This document shows, one piece after another, positions 12,235-27,200 of a stretch of 64,000 bases of DNA (its first letter is position 1; every line of letters begins with the position of its first letter). The translations under genes and the position numbers were made by a program. The notes under the pieces were generated by a model, which was not told the DNA's origin, did not search any database, and saw only the letters and a list, made by a program, of their open reading frames with translations. The DNA lies in contig NC_065895.1 in the NCBI RefSeq assembly GCF_905147045.1, positions 2,919,001 through 2,983,000 on the forward strand, in the 5' to 3' direction. Source of the stretch: Nymphalis io (Eukaryota > Arthropoda > Insecta > Lepidoptera > Nymphalidae).

Positions 12235-15200
12235 TCAGTATTGATAAAAACCTTTAATGACCTCTGTATCTTCATGAGAGGAAGTCGCTCCATCGTCAGG
12301 ATTGGGTCGATGCTGAAATGGAAATTTTATTTAATATCCAATAAATTATCTAAATATCTATTGAGACTTCTTTGATAAATCAAGACAATCTTATTGAGGA
12401 ATAAAATATTAAACAATCAACATAATAAAAACAACACGTTACAATTCATTATTATTATTTTAAGGTGTTATGTTTTGTCAATTAAATTGAAATGTTACTG
12501 AGACTTTTTAATAAAAGTAATAAAAAATAAGGCAACATCGGTGTATCAAATATTGCTTAATAATACCTCGTATTAACTCTGTGAATAGGTACTAACATTA
12601 TCGTTGAGTGTAATTGATACGGGCCATTAAGGGAATAAAATTACACTAAGGGGACACTTACTATACTCTTCTGCCTTATCTCCTCCTTCAGCGTGTCCAA
12701 TTTGGTCTTTTCCTTCCTCTTGAAAAAGCCAACCTAAAAACAAGGCCCATTTAATTTCTCTTTTCACTTAACATAGCGCAGACTCATGACACGACAGTCT
12801 TAATACAACATCCTACGTCTCCAAATTTGAAAATAAATTCAAATATCAAAATTAAGATTTCTTAAGAATTATATACGGATTAAAATTATATATTGTATTT
12901 TCAAGCTTCATTGATTAATTGATTGATTCTTGTCATCTTAGTAACTTCATTTTTTCAAATTTGAAAATTAATTCAAACATCAAAATTGATTATAAACGTT
13001 GATGACATAACACGATCTATATTCAATAAATTATATATATATATATATTGTAGTATAAGCTCAGTCAGCTTGAAAAAACTCTTTATTATTGCAACCATTC
13101 TTTTTTTCTAAATGATTTTATTTTTCATATTTTTAATTTTATTGGTATATTTGTTTATTTTATTTGTATGGTTAATGTTATAATTGTAAATATGCAACTA
13201 ACAATACTAATTGTGAGAATCACTGAAATTTTGCTCGTCTGAAACAAATGACAGCACTATTGGTAAAGTACCAATGAGCTTATCTTAAAATAGAGGTACA
13301 TAGTTGATTTCATTAATAGCCACTAAACAATCCCTCGAGTTCGAGCGTATTTGATTTCTTTTATCAAATGCAATATTTAACACATAGCTTTAATAAATTA
13401 ATAATTAAGACAAAATAAAAGGAAACTTAAAAACGTAAAAACTTCTAATTCTACACATACCTACAAACATATATTTATCAATATAGACATATAAGTAAAC
13501 ACACATACATTAAACACCTAAGTGTTTATGTAAAATGTATATAAAAATTCTATAATAATATTATGTTACTTTATATTATTTTTTTGTTTTCATTTATATT
13601 TAATTGATATTTAAAAAAAGCTACACGAAAACAGTTAATTTTTTTTTCAAAATGTATTCGCAAAATACAGTTTCATCCAAATAAACCAAATTTTGAAAGA
13701 AATTTTGAATAAATTGTACAGATAAATAAGGCTAAGTTTTCATTATTAGGCAAACAAGCAACAAACTGCTTAATAAGAGTTTAGATAAACAGCAGTCTAG
13801 ACTATTGTCTGCGTCAGTTCCTTAGACTAAAGTTTGGAATGCATCAGCATTAAACCCAAAACGGTCGCCTTAAAATGAAAATAAAAACATTTTACAACCT
13901 TCAAGCTTTTCTAAAACTATGTAGCGAGCGTTTTTAACAATTTAAAACATGTAAGAAAGTAAATACTTATGTTGATTAAATGTTATATAGGATTGATTTT
14001 ATTCTATTAATTATAGATGAAGAGTTGAGATTGTTAGAACATTTTAAATGTTGACTTTTCACGTGCTTGATTTGCAATACATTTAATGGTCGGCGGTGAT
14101 GATAAACATTATAATATCCGGGGACATTATTCAACACGGCCATCTGATCCCAAGCTAAGCAGAACTTGTACTATGGAAATCAGACAACTGATATACATAC
14201 ATACACTACTTTTCTTTTGTAAATACATACTTATATAGATAAATACGCCCAGACTCAGGACAAACAGACATGTTCATGTATGTAAATGTCTGTCCAGGAC
14301 GGGAATCGAACCCACAACCTTCGGCGTGAAGGGCAAGTAACTAACAAACACGCCAACCGGCTCGTCATCGTCATACATCATTAGGAGACCTGCTTATGCC
14401 AGTTGCGTTTCTGTCTCATATGTATCAAGTCCACTCTATTCGAATTGTTGCAGAATGGTGTAATATACTCTAAACTATTTAGTCACTTAATTTATATTGA
14501 CAGCATTGACTTTTCACGTGCTTGATTTGCAATACATTATATATATTATGCATTTTTTCTAAATAACTTATAGAAAAGTGTACGAATTATTTATCGTAAA
14601 TCTAACGGCCTTACTTATAAATGTTGCTTAGCGTGCGATTTGTTAAGCAATTCTATGTCTTCTTACGAATATCAAATCAATAATGACAGATAGAACGAAA
14701 TTAGTAGTAATCAACATCCACAAAGAAATGGTTTATTAGTAAAACCATGTTAATAGCAACTTTATTCGCTAATAAAGATAAAAATCTAAATGTAGCCCAA
14801 AAAACTAGAATTAAAACATTAGAAAAAAGGGAGCAAAATGAAATATGTAACAATAAGGTCGCTACATGTTGGAAGCGATTATTCTAATGTGAAAACACAC
14901 TTAAACTCCACAAAAAACGCCATTATTTATATTGTATGTAATTATTTAACAGAAAAACATAAATGACCTGCAATTTCAAGTCTTTTTAGGTCATATGTAA
15001 AACTTGTTAATAATACAATATCCCTGACGTAACCGTTATAGTAAGAGCCATAGCTAAATATTAGTTTAATAATTTAACTGAATTGAAAAATTACGTAAAA
15101 AATATTCTTAGCTTTAGTGTGCGCAAAAAATTTCGGCCCCTCAGCACGCCTAACCATTTACAAGCTTTTATTTATTTTTAATTGTTAGCATGTGATCAAA

Positions 15201-18200
15201 ACTGATTGTAATAAAATTTGGAATATATAGGTAACTCCTATGACAATGCAATAAAGTCATGGTTCCGTGGTCTCGTGATGGGGTCGTGAGGTAGCTACTT
15301 TTTACCTATTTAACTTAAATTCATCATATTTGGGTGTTTGTATTATGTATCTGTGTCGACGCACTTGTTCACAGTGGCAATAATAGGGCAATACAGTGAG
15401 GTGCACCACGGCCCCCAATGGTGAGGGGGCCTATAGACAGCATATAAAAAATAAATAATTTAAGAGACTTATTTATTAAACTAGATTATATTTCCAGACT
15501 AACATTAATATTGTCTTTGTAGATATAAGCTGAAACAAAAAAGTTATCCACAAATTCTGTACTTTTGAATGAGTATAAAATTTTAGCGAAATCAAGGTCC
15601 ACACCAGGGTCTTTATGTAGCTATACCGCTGCTTAATAATAAATCTGGATGGGATAGTCTGTGGTAGCCGGGACCAAAATTTGGTCAGGATGACCATACA
15701 TAGTTACAGTTAAGTCTTATAACACCAACATGACGAGCCGGTTGGCGTGGTTGGTAGATACTTGCCTTTCACGCCGAAGGTTTTGGGGGGTAATTCCCAC
15801 CCAGGACAGACATTTGTGTGCATGAACATGTATGTTTGTCCTGAGTCTGGGTGTAATTATCTATATAAGTATGTATATATCAAAGAAAAGTAGTAAATGT
15901 AGTATATCAGTTGTCTTATTTCCATAGTACAAACTCTGTTTAATTTGGAATCGGATGGTCGTGTGTGAATAATGTCCCAGGATATTATATTATTATATTA
16001 GTACCACCTAAGAAAAACATTCTTTAAGTATCAAGCGATAAATAAGTAAAGAGGCATAAATATAAATTGATAAGATAATTGATAATTATACCTTGTATAA
16101 GATCAACATGATAACAGCAAGCACCAATAATCCGACTATAATAGCTACCACGATTATAAGATTCTTATTATTCCCAAAACTTGTATCCTTTTGAATATAC
16201 AGTGTTGAGATTAATCTAAAAATAAAACAAAATAAATAATCTAAAAAAAAAAGAATTAGAATGTATAAATATAATTATTTGTATTTTTTTTTAATCGGGA
16301 GTCACATTCACTAATATTATACTGCCTACGTTCTGCCAAATCAAAGAATCGACCACCATAGGAAACATTTTTCCAGAAACAACTCGAAGCACTCTTACGC
16401 TGTATACTTACTGTCTATTCCAATCACAGGAGAAGTACAGAAAAATAAATACCTTTGACAATTAATTTACATTATATCATGGTATTTTGAACAATCTAAG
16501 TTGTTCATAAGGTATTATTGAGAAACCATTTCAAGAATTATTCTTCAAGTTCACGGTAGCATAAGTAAAAATAATTAAGGATTAGTAATTATATAATAAT
16601 ACATACGTTTTGTTGAGAGTTTTTAAAGTTGGTTCCAGAAATAGAACATAAGTCGATGTGACACTTAATTTCCCATCTTTGAAGTTGTTCACTGAAAGTT
16701 TATTATAAATAAATGTATGTAGTATTTATCTATACGTTTAACTTACAATACAGTGATATTTACTTTTACGCCTGAAGTATTTACAGATATCATAAACAAA
16801 TAAATATTTATTTATATATATAAGCATTACAAAAATCAACAATTTATTATATAATATATTATAATTTAGGATCATCTTGATAAAATTTTGTTATGAAGAA
16901 AGCTTGATGTCCAAGGAAGGACGTAGGCTTTTAAAGGTGAGGACGCGGGCAAACACTAATCTTCTTATAAAACGAAGTCGGAGACTATCACTAGTATAAG
17001 CGTATATGAGGCTTACTGTTAATTAATACTCAAAATGATACAATATGGGGCTATGACAATGATTGATGAGGAGCTTGATGTATATGTATAAAGTATAAAT
17101 TACTGGATATTTCCAGTTCACCGGACAAAGATACTCGGTCGCAAAGAAAAATATGTTCGAAAACACAGATAAAACTGAAATACCACTGTCATTGAAAAGA
17201 CACAAATTCACGATAGCAATTTTTATAGTAGTTTTAAGACTGAGAATAGCATAAGATGTAATTAAGTGATGTATGTATAATGTATTTGATTATATTAGAA
17301 TTGAAAAAAAAATACTTGAAAATGGCACAGACACAAAAGTTCAATTAAATATAAAAAAACAAATCTAACTTCAAATAAAATTCAAGCTCATAAAAGAAAA
17401 ATCACTATTTTTGGTTATTTTTTAATTAATTTTACTTCATATTTATCTACTGATATGTACCTATATACAATGAAAAAATTAATATTATACGTTTACGTTA
17501 ATAAAAGCATTAAATATTAATGCTCAATGTTAATGTCTATTAAAATCTCTTAAAAAGATTATCACGAACTTAATATGTAGTAGATATATTCAGTTCGTGG
17601 AAATCTTTTTATATGTCTTGTTTACGAAAATCATATGTAGTAGAATTTACTATCAATACCAAATAAACAAACAGATACAAGATATATATTCCGTCTACGT
17701 ATTTCCGTCTGTGCATTAAGCAGACATTATTTATGGGTTTAAATAAAACTGTGTAAGCTATTGGTTTATACATGGAAATACGTTAACATATGAATTTATC
17801 ATTGAAGAGATAGACTTACTCATTCTTTCCTTCAAAATATTCGTCGTGGTCGATATTTTAAAAGTCGAATTTGCTTCGAGAGTTAAGGTACAGTTGAAAA
17901 TTGTTAGATCTTCTGACGTGCTATCAGTACATTCACTTGTTTCTGGCATCATTATCTGAAAAATATCAAACCATACAGAAATGTGTTGTATTTTTAAATA
18001 GTATCTCATAGAACGCTAGCCTCTAGAAGTAACATGATAGCTCGTAGGTTCGTTCGCAGTTCAGAAGAAATCAAGATAACTTTATTCAAGGCCTACTGTC
18101 TTCTACTTTCTACTAATCTTTTTACTCGAGCAGACTATGGATAAAGTACACCAAACGCACTTTCAGCGCCCTACGGGTGTAGTACAATAACGCTTTTAGG

Positions 18201-21200
18201 GTGCTTTAGGATGCGGCTGCCTCGTTACTGCGCTTTCTTGCGCTTCATCGATGTTTGTGGAGGCTCATATGGATGAATTCCAAGCAATCATGCGGAAAAA
18301 GGTAGCCTCAATCTTAAAGCGTATTCGGGGCAGCAGCAATGGCATACTAAAGGTAATCGGAGACCGTTCTGATTGTCCCTTTCAATATCACTGGGTGAGA
18401 GTTATCACCGTTCAAGTTGTCATTAAAAATGTAATTTTACCATTTTTATTTCAAATTTTTAATTTCTATTTATTTTAGTTTATACCAAAGTATATAACAT
18501 TAAATCCTTTAATAAATACAAATAAAAAATAAAAATATTCACTGTACAAATCGTGACCGCGTGGAATGGTGCAAGAATGCTAGCAGCATTTCCCCTTTGA
18601 ATCGCAATTCTGATTCTCTGGGCGAAAATGAACCAGCCCTCTTGTCACCAGTAGAGGCAACGAGCCTTTTTAAATTAAATTTATATAATTAAATAGAATT
18701 GAATTTAATTAAACCAATTTTATTTGTAATTCAAATTAGTTTTGTATTTTATTTAAACCATTAAATTATTTCTATTTATTTTAGTGTAACTTAAATTTAA
18801 TATAAAATAATTTAATTAATCAATAAACCAAGTCAATTTTATTATATAATTACATTTGCACAATTAAATAAATGATTATTATAATAAAAACTGCTGCGCC
18901 AGTGACATTGATCAGAGGATCTGTTATAATGAGCGTCGTAATAAGCAAAGTATACTTAGTTGTCTCTGTGCTTACCGTATGATTTTTAATAAATGGACGG
19001 TTTTCCAATGTGATCAATGCATGAATAGATTTCCACGTAACGGTTCCGTTATTTGTAATCTGAAAAGGCAAAAAAAGATTAAAAATATAAAGGATGGGCA
19101 ACTGATATTTTAATGTTATATGAAAAATACTTTGAAAAATACAAAAATCTTAATTTATTTAGCAAATTATATAAGCTCAAAACTGTTAGAGTAAGCAGTA
19201 GCAGCTTCAAAGGTACCAGCCAATTATATATATCCCACAGCTGGGCTAAGGCTTTCTTTTAAGTAGAAGGTTATGGAGCATATTTCAATACGCTGTTCTA
19301 ATTCGGGTTAGTGGAAACACAGTTGAAAGTCTGCCTTTCAGTTGACCCAGGCTTCCTTCACCACTAAGCACGAGATAATAATGCACAAAAATTCAGACGT
19401 GCTTGCCCTGGTTTTAAGCGGCATTCACGCGTTAACCACTGAGCCATGTCGGCTATTAGCAGCTTAGTCATTATAACAATTTGGCTCGTCAATCCGCCGA
19501 TTCAACAAAACGTGTCAAGCTCAGAATTCTTCTCCTTTGTATTATTATATAAAATATATATTAAAATAATATTCTTAAAAATTCTTACCGTAAAAAAATC
19601 ACGAATTCCTATTACTGAATCTGATTCAACGTCTTGAATTTCACGCTCCGTAATATTCCGATCATAATGTAAACTGTGAATATAGGATAAATAATATATG
19701 AATATAAATATTAAATGAGAAGAACAATTGATCGAACAGTTTTAATATTTTGTTTTCTGATAATATAACAATAAGAAATTATTATTATATTCATTATTAC
19801 GCCAAATCTGTCTATCTGATAAGTTTTTTACCAACCCGACCCAAGATTTCACGACCTCATCTTTATAAGCTACAATATAGGAAAGAGTTTTATTTAAGAA
19901 ATCTATAATCACTTTCTCAAATAATTAAATTACTTACTAGTCAATAGAAATATCAGCGGTATTTAATTCAAATGGTATGTTCTTGCTTTGAGATTTAGTG
20001 GCGTTCATTCCAGAGGCAGCACAGTTATTATACAACTGAACCTCGACCTCCAGGCCCTCATCTCGATTTGACGTCTTGCTTGTATCTAGTCGAATGTTTA
20101 TAGGACGCTACAAGATAAAGTAAGAAGTCGATCAAAATTGTTTTAAAAAAATATAAAAGGTTTTTAATTACATAATGATGTCATTAATAATAATATTTAC
20201 ATCCGCACCGCACCGTAACAGCCTGTGAATGTCCCACTGCTGGGCTAAAGGCCTCCTCTCCTCTTTTTGAGGAGAAGGTTTGGAGCTTATTCCACCACGC
20301 TGCTCCTATGCGGGTTGGTGGAATACAAATGTCGCAGAATTTCAGTGAAATTAGACACATGCAGGTTTCCTCACGATGTTTTCCTTCACCGTAAAGCACG
20401 AGATGAATTATAATCACAAATTAAGCACATAAAAATTCAGTGGTGCTTGCCCGGGTTTGAACCCATGATCATCGGTTAAGATTCACGCGTTCTTACCACT
20501 GGGCCATCTCGGCTCATATTTACATGACAATAAAATAATATTATACATGTATATGAAAGTAATGTGATTAATTACAAGGAAGGAAGTCATCGTTAGTACA
20601 ACGGAGCGACACATCACGTCATATTATTGTATTCAATTTAAATTTGTTTTCCAATCAATTTTAGCAAAAACTATAGAAAGCAGTATTCAGACGATCAAAA
20701 CAAAGTATTAAGACATATTTTTCAGACTATTATCATTAAATCTTACATGTAAGCTGACTATTAGCCAAAAAACGAGAAATATTTTAAGTGCTTTAGCTAC
20801 CAGTTACTACCTAGGTCATTATCAACGAGATAATTGATATGAAGATAACAATTAGTCATGAAGACAAATTTACAAACCTCGCCGTGTCTTTCGATGTTTA
20901 TCAAGTCGCATTTATACCATACTTCGTTAAGTTGGATACATCCCAAAACTGAAGCCTGTGTTAACAGAAATTAATGTTATAATATATACAAAATCTATCC
21001 TCATAATTCTTAAGATATTATGTACAGAATTTTTCATAATATATTTAACTACCTCATGTGGCTAACCTGTTCCATTTAATTCAAGGTTATATTCTTAGGT
21101 TGAGAAAAATATTAGAAAGTTGGCAGTATTGCACTCTTATCAAATCGGATTGCCTTTCCATCGGAGTATGAGTGTGAGAATATATGCATATAAGTATACG

Positions 21201-24200
21201 CACATACTTGTCCAGTATATTAACTTCTGAGCTTGTAGCTATTTTCAGTTATTAATAGCTGCCGTCGTCAAATTCGGTCAGGACAGTATCGTATTTTTTG
21301 AACAAGTAGCTTGCCTGACAGCTTGCATCATTTTCGCAGCATTTTTCGCACATTCGCTTGCATAATTCTCTATTTTTTATCTGTTAGTGTAAGTTAAAAT
21401 ATATTTCAGAGTATAGAATAAAATATATTTTAAAATGGTTTTATATGATATGCAAAACGAAAAAAAATCATTAAAATTAGTTATACAATTCGGAGGAAAG
21501 ATTGACATATTATATGATGAGTGCTAATTGTTATCAACCATATGAAACCAATTTCGGGCAATATATTGTGATCAATATATATACTTATGTATATTATACC
21601 TTGACTCCTTCAACCTTGATCCACGCGCAGGATTCATAAGTGGCGTTACCATCATTTCTCACTACTACACTCATATTTTCAAGTGAACTTGATCCAAGTA
21701 TATAAACCTCATCCGTACTGAAAATAATATTTAAAAATAAATATTTGAATATAGAATTAAAAAATAACAGAAAATATCAAATTGGCGTACAATAGATATA
21801 ATAAAAAAGATTTTGGCAGTGCTGCTTCTAGGTTCTCTCCTGGCAAATCTTTTCCCTTTTACGCAACACAAAAACTTACTCAATAGATTAAGGCTATAAA
21901 TTTGGCGAAGCTGACTTAATTTTCTCTTATAAAATATATTTCCAAAGGTTCTGGAGCATGGAATTCTAGTGCCTAAAATGAGCCAGATTTAATTAATATT
22001 TTATTGCAAACAAATACAGATCGTTGCGTAGTATCCACTGCTGAAGTAAGTTGCGAATTTTAATAAAAATAATTGCAATTATGTAGAAATAAGGAACAAA
22101 AGGATATTTATAGTATTTAATCTAAAATCTCATTGTCTATGAGCGAAAGTAACCACTTACGATCACGTGGCTCAATTGAATGTATGAAATATAGATGGAT
22201 GAAAATAAAAAGTGTAGCAACACTTAATGGTTCAAAAATACTTGTAGGAATCCGATCAAAAATATAATATAGAAGAATATATTTTAAATTTAATACAATG
22301 ATAATCATTACCTGCCATACCACACGAAATACATAGACAGACGAGGCACGCAATCGTTTCCTTTACATCGACGTACAACATCCAAAACTGTCTCAGATTT
22401 GCTATAATTACTTATTGTAAATAACCTGTCGAATTCTGTAAAAAAATACAAAATAATTAATTTCGTTGTTTTATGCATCCCTACAAGGTGGACCAACGAT
22501 ATTTATTTATTTATTTTTTATTTATGTACCAACAGAGTATACAGAAAATTATATAAATGAAAAATGTGTACAAAATGTGATATTTTTAGTTCGCGGGAAA
22601 TAGTTCGCGGGAAGCTGTCGCATGCAGGTAGCGCAATACCGGTTATGGTTGGAATCCTTGGCTTTGTCCAGCAGTGGACGTCTGGCTGATATGATGATGA
22701 TGATGATGATGATGAATAATAATCTCAAGAGAGATTAACCAACTGCGCAGGAGATATTATAATGCACTAGTGTGTACGAAAACACAGGTGCGCTCTCTAT
22801 TCCCTAACTCTCATAATCTGATGGGACGGCAATCCGACACGACCGGAAAGAGTTCAGGATGATGAATATATAATATTTAATAATCTTAAATTGACACGTT
22901 TGTCAATAATAATGTAAAACAAAATCAAAGCTATCCTGTGCGTAGCACGTATTTCAATAATGCAGAGAAAATAATGTGCTTACATGAAATCCACGAATAT
23001 TTAATGAATTTGGCCGCATTGCTCATTACTTTACCTGGTGCCTCCAGAAGTTTCATGTCTGACTCGACTTTAGCGCTGAATTTATAATTGCCGGGCTCTG
23101 TATCGTCCTAGAATAAAACAAAAAAATATATAAATTTATATAAATTCAAACAAAATTCTTATTACAAATAAACCGCCAGAAGGTTCAATCCTTTTTACAG
23201 CCATTGGCAATGTAAGGTTCAGTAGCTACCTTTGTACCTTTGTTGCATCTTGAATCCTGGCTCTGAAAGCTACTGACCTAAGTTCTATTCTGTAAATATT
23301 TACTCTGTATCTCATTAGTACATCATTTATTTCATGGTAATCCTTAAAATGTCACGATCATGTTTAGCAACGACTTTAATTCTAAATAACTTCATCTACT
23401 CCATTCTTACAGTATGGAGTAGATGAATGGATATACAGAATAATCGCTCATCACTAGGGTTATTATATAGAATAAGCATATTATGTTATTAGTACTCATG
23501 CTTACATTTTTAAATACAAATAACTTATCAGTGCATGTATGAAACCAAGCTAGACAAAAAACATAGGACTACAAATTGGTAGTCATTTACAATGATGTCC
23601 CATCGATGTACTTAAAAAATAGGAATGAAATAAGTATTAAAGTATAAATTTCGAATATAGGAAAGCAACAAAGAAAATGCTAATTTTGTTTGCTACTGTT
23701 ATCTCATTTGATCGCCCAAGTGTATTATCGTAGCTTTAGGGAATAAGCCAAGAGAGAGTATTCGCGTGTATTTAATTAAATAAAAAACAAAAAACGAGCA
23801 TATTATATTACACAGGCACGAGCAGGAGAGTCCCTGATTGAGAGTGCTTGCAGGTGCGCTGCCGGCCTTTAAAGAATTGAGTACGTTCTTTTTTTGTAGG
23901 TTTCTTTGTGATATCGGCTTGGAAAAGTCGCCGACAAAAGTTCCAAGAAATGCCTTAAAAATCGCGCTGTTGTGGATTTCCAGATATCGAGGTGGTAAAA
24001 TTCAGCAATTAATTATACTAGATTATACTGTTAGTAAAAAAAAGTTTATGAAAAAATATAGTTACATCAATTGAATGTTTTTTTTTTTTAATTGAATAGC
24101 AATGTTTGACCTACACAAGCTAACAAGTGAAGTTAAATAACTAAAATTAAGGATTGGAAAAAGAATAATAATGAACGTACCAACAACACGAGGACCTCGT

Positions 24201-27200
24201 TAGTGTATAGTGATACTTTTTTCGTAATTTTAATTTCATATGTTCTATTCACTATGCGAGCTGCGTCTCCGATTATATTTGTAGTCACGAATAGTCCTGA
24301 AAGCAAAATGACGTAATTCTACATAATTACTATCTCACTCTCAAGTTACGTGTTTTAGTGAGCATTCCGATTCCGAACTTACACTTAAGTATGTTTTAAG
24401 ATTATACATGTGTTCCCGCGATTTTACTCGTTTCTGGCTTACTATTTTTATTCTATTTTCTTTACTGGATCACCAACAATTGTTTACGCTTATAATATTA
24501 CAGAATGTATGTTAATTATTTATAAGTCACACTGCGACAGCACGTAATTAAATTTAGTATAATTGAGAGATCCGATTTACGAGGATCGATTATAATAATA
24601 ATAATAATATCCTGGGACATTATTCATACACGGTCATCTGATCCCAAACTAAGCAGAGCTTGTACTATGAAAACCAGACAACCGATACACTACATATACT
24701 ACTTTTCTTTTGTATAAATATATAAATAAATAAATGTATATATATACATACATAAATAAACATATACTTATATAGATAATTACACCCAGACTCAGGACAA
24801 ACAGACATGTTCACGCACACAAATGTCCGTCCTGGGTAGGAATCAAACCCACAAGCTTAGGCGTGAAAGGCAGGTATCTACCAACCACGCCAACCGGCCC
24901 GTCATTGTTTTCTTACTATCTAATGATTTTTAATGTTGTTATAATATCTAGCTTAAATAATTTCGTATTATTTAAATCTGTTCATAAGTACATTTCAATT
25001 CAGCGACGGTGGAAGGAAATTAGTTTAATTTAGATAAGTCGTAGATTTTATGAGACTAAATAAATAAATAAGTAAATTTCTAAAGGTAAAGCTTCTATAT
25101 TGAATAAATATTTTGACTTGATTTGATTTATAATAACTTAGTGTATTCACTAATTGCGTTCACCAGTGGTTACTTAATTACTTTAAAGAGGCGATACTTA
25201 GTAAATATCTAGGTAATAGTATAAAATAAACAAATATACATTTTACGTTAATTATAAGAGAAACGTAAAAAATAAACAGTAACAAAACGTTAAATGATAA
25301 TTTTATATTTTTGGATAAAAGATAAAACGTAATTGGTAAACATTTAAGGAAATTGTGTACTTACGACCAGACATGATATTTGGCTTCACCGGAAACGATA
25401 CGTTTACAAACACAGTTACAGTAAAATTCATATCGTTCTCCTTTACTCTCTGTGAATAACAAATTTCAACTGTTTTATTTTTTAAATACTCAAGAACGAC
25501 TGTAACATCAAAAAACATTTTTTTTGTTTATTTTAGGATGGAAACGATATAATTGGCCAGTGAAATAAATGGCACTAACGGAACAGCGAATATTTGGTGG
25601 TAGGGCTTTATCCTAGTCTAAAGGTAAGTAGGTAGGTACCACCCACTCATCAGATATTCTACCATCATATAGCAGTTCTTATTATTGTTGTGTTCCAGTT
25701 TGAAGGGGGACTGTGCCAGTGAACTACTGGTACAAGGAACATAACATCTTAGTTCCCAAGTCTTATGGCGCATTGAAAGGAACGGTTAGTATTTCTTACA
25801 GCGTGGCCCATATGCGCCCGCCTACCAATCGCAGTTAATGTCAAGACTATCGAATAAGTAAAAAACTCTCTCGAGCCACACAGGAATGCAGTCGACAAAA
25901 TGGCGTCAATTAGACAATCATTGAATGCGTCGCCAACTATAACAACTAAGGAACAAATATATTTTAGCCAGTGTGCCTATACTCATACTCGTTTGCTCTC
26001 TTCAAACCAGAACACAGCAATACTGTAAGTATCAATGTTTATGCATGACTATATATAAAGACATTTAATATACTAAAACATTAATATTGGTAATAGGCTA
26101 TATTTGTTTACCCAATTAATACCATAGTCAAATATTTACTTTAACACGATCAATCAAATTAGACATGCTTATATTGCTAATGTAAATAAGATATAACTGT
26201 TAAGCAATTCACTCCTCACCTCTTTCCCTCTAAGTAAAGCTGTCACTGTCACATTAATGAAGTGTAAACCGCGATAAAGTACAACTGTACTGTTTTTTGG
26301 CGAACCTACCGCTAACACTGTTAACATAAAACATTTTAAAAAATGTGTTAGTTATAGGAACACATTATTATATGAGAATTCATGGAAGAGAGAGACCCAT
26401 GGACATTTTTAATAAAAAATGAGGTAAAAAAAAGTATCTCACCACTTGCACCATTTTTATCGAAATCTCGAATAGACTGGAGGCTAAAACCAAATAATTT
26501 GAAGGGTGAATTTTTTATTGTTTGCGTGTCGGTAAACTCTGATATTGATATTACTGTGTTCGTTCCCGTTATCAGTAACATTCTTGTAACCTCGTAACCA
26601 GATAGAACATATACTACTCCTGCACCAGAATCTTCATAAGGTGCACTAATAAATACCTCTGAAAATAATTGTTTACATAACCATTTGGTAACGCTTATAA
26701 TAATCTTTTGAAATTTATTAAAAAAGATTGATACTAATATTCTTCTGACATAATAAAATGTGATGGTTGACATAAATTATGTAATTGAAAAGTAAATTAC
26801 GAATGATGGTAGGTTTTAATCCACTCAGGATTCAAATCTGGTACAAGCAACACCTAAACCGACATGAGTCAGATTAAATATCTAAAAAATTAGAGATATT
26901 TTTCAGTTATATTTAAGTACAACAAAAGAGATCAAAATTCATAATGAACAAGTTTTTATTGATAAAATTTGTGTTAGTACTGAAGATCTTACCTGGAAGA
27001 CTGTCTCCATCGATATCATTAGAAGAGATGGCTGTTCCAAATCGTGAACCGTCTTTGTTACCACGGATGCAAAGGTTCGAACCGGTTTTTGTGGTGGGCT
27101 GTAAAAGACACCATTACGGAATTATATATTTCTGGAATACCAACAAATCACCCAAAATACATCTTATTATGATCTATGAAAATACTTAAATATATACTCA

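Larger units (their letters stand above)
12734..16091 (-). other. Intron 23 of integrin gene 1
   Basis: 3358 nt of AT-rich intron. It contains two SINE family C copies (14114-14369 and 15731-15984) and otherwise no exon-like sequence that I can see. Confidence 0.7.
12235..16215 (-). other. Integrin gene 1: membrane helix and cytoplasmic tail exons 23-25
   Basis: Exon 23 (16092-16215) encodes the stalk and a hydrophobic helix ending LYK. Exon 24 (12662-12733) opens with VGFFKRK, the alpha-chain signature that binds the beta tail at the inner membrane face. Exon 25 (12235-12312) encodes an acidic stretch and the C-terminus GFYQY. Intron 23 is 3.36 kb. Confidence 0.93.
16607..25499 (-). other. 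Integrin gene 1: leg-domain exons 12-22 (thigh and calf regions)
   Basis: Eleven exons encode roughly residues 491-892. They carry the cysteine pairs expected of integrin legs, for example CKGNDC in exon 15 followed by VPRLSM. Several NXT/NXS sites suggest glycosylation. Domain boundaries within this stretch are inferred from order, not from alignment. Confidence 0.85.

Noticed and set aside
17023..17211. Short minus-strand frame with hydrophobic residues as a possible exon
   Set aside because: It falls within intron 21 of integrin gene 1, has no matching splice signals, and the gene is in phase without it.
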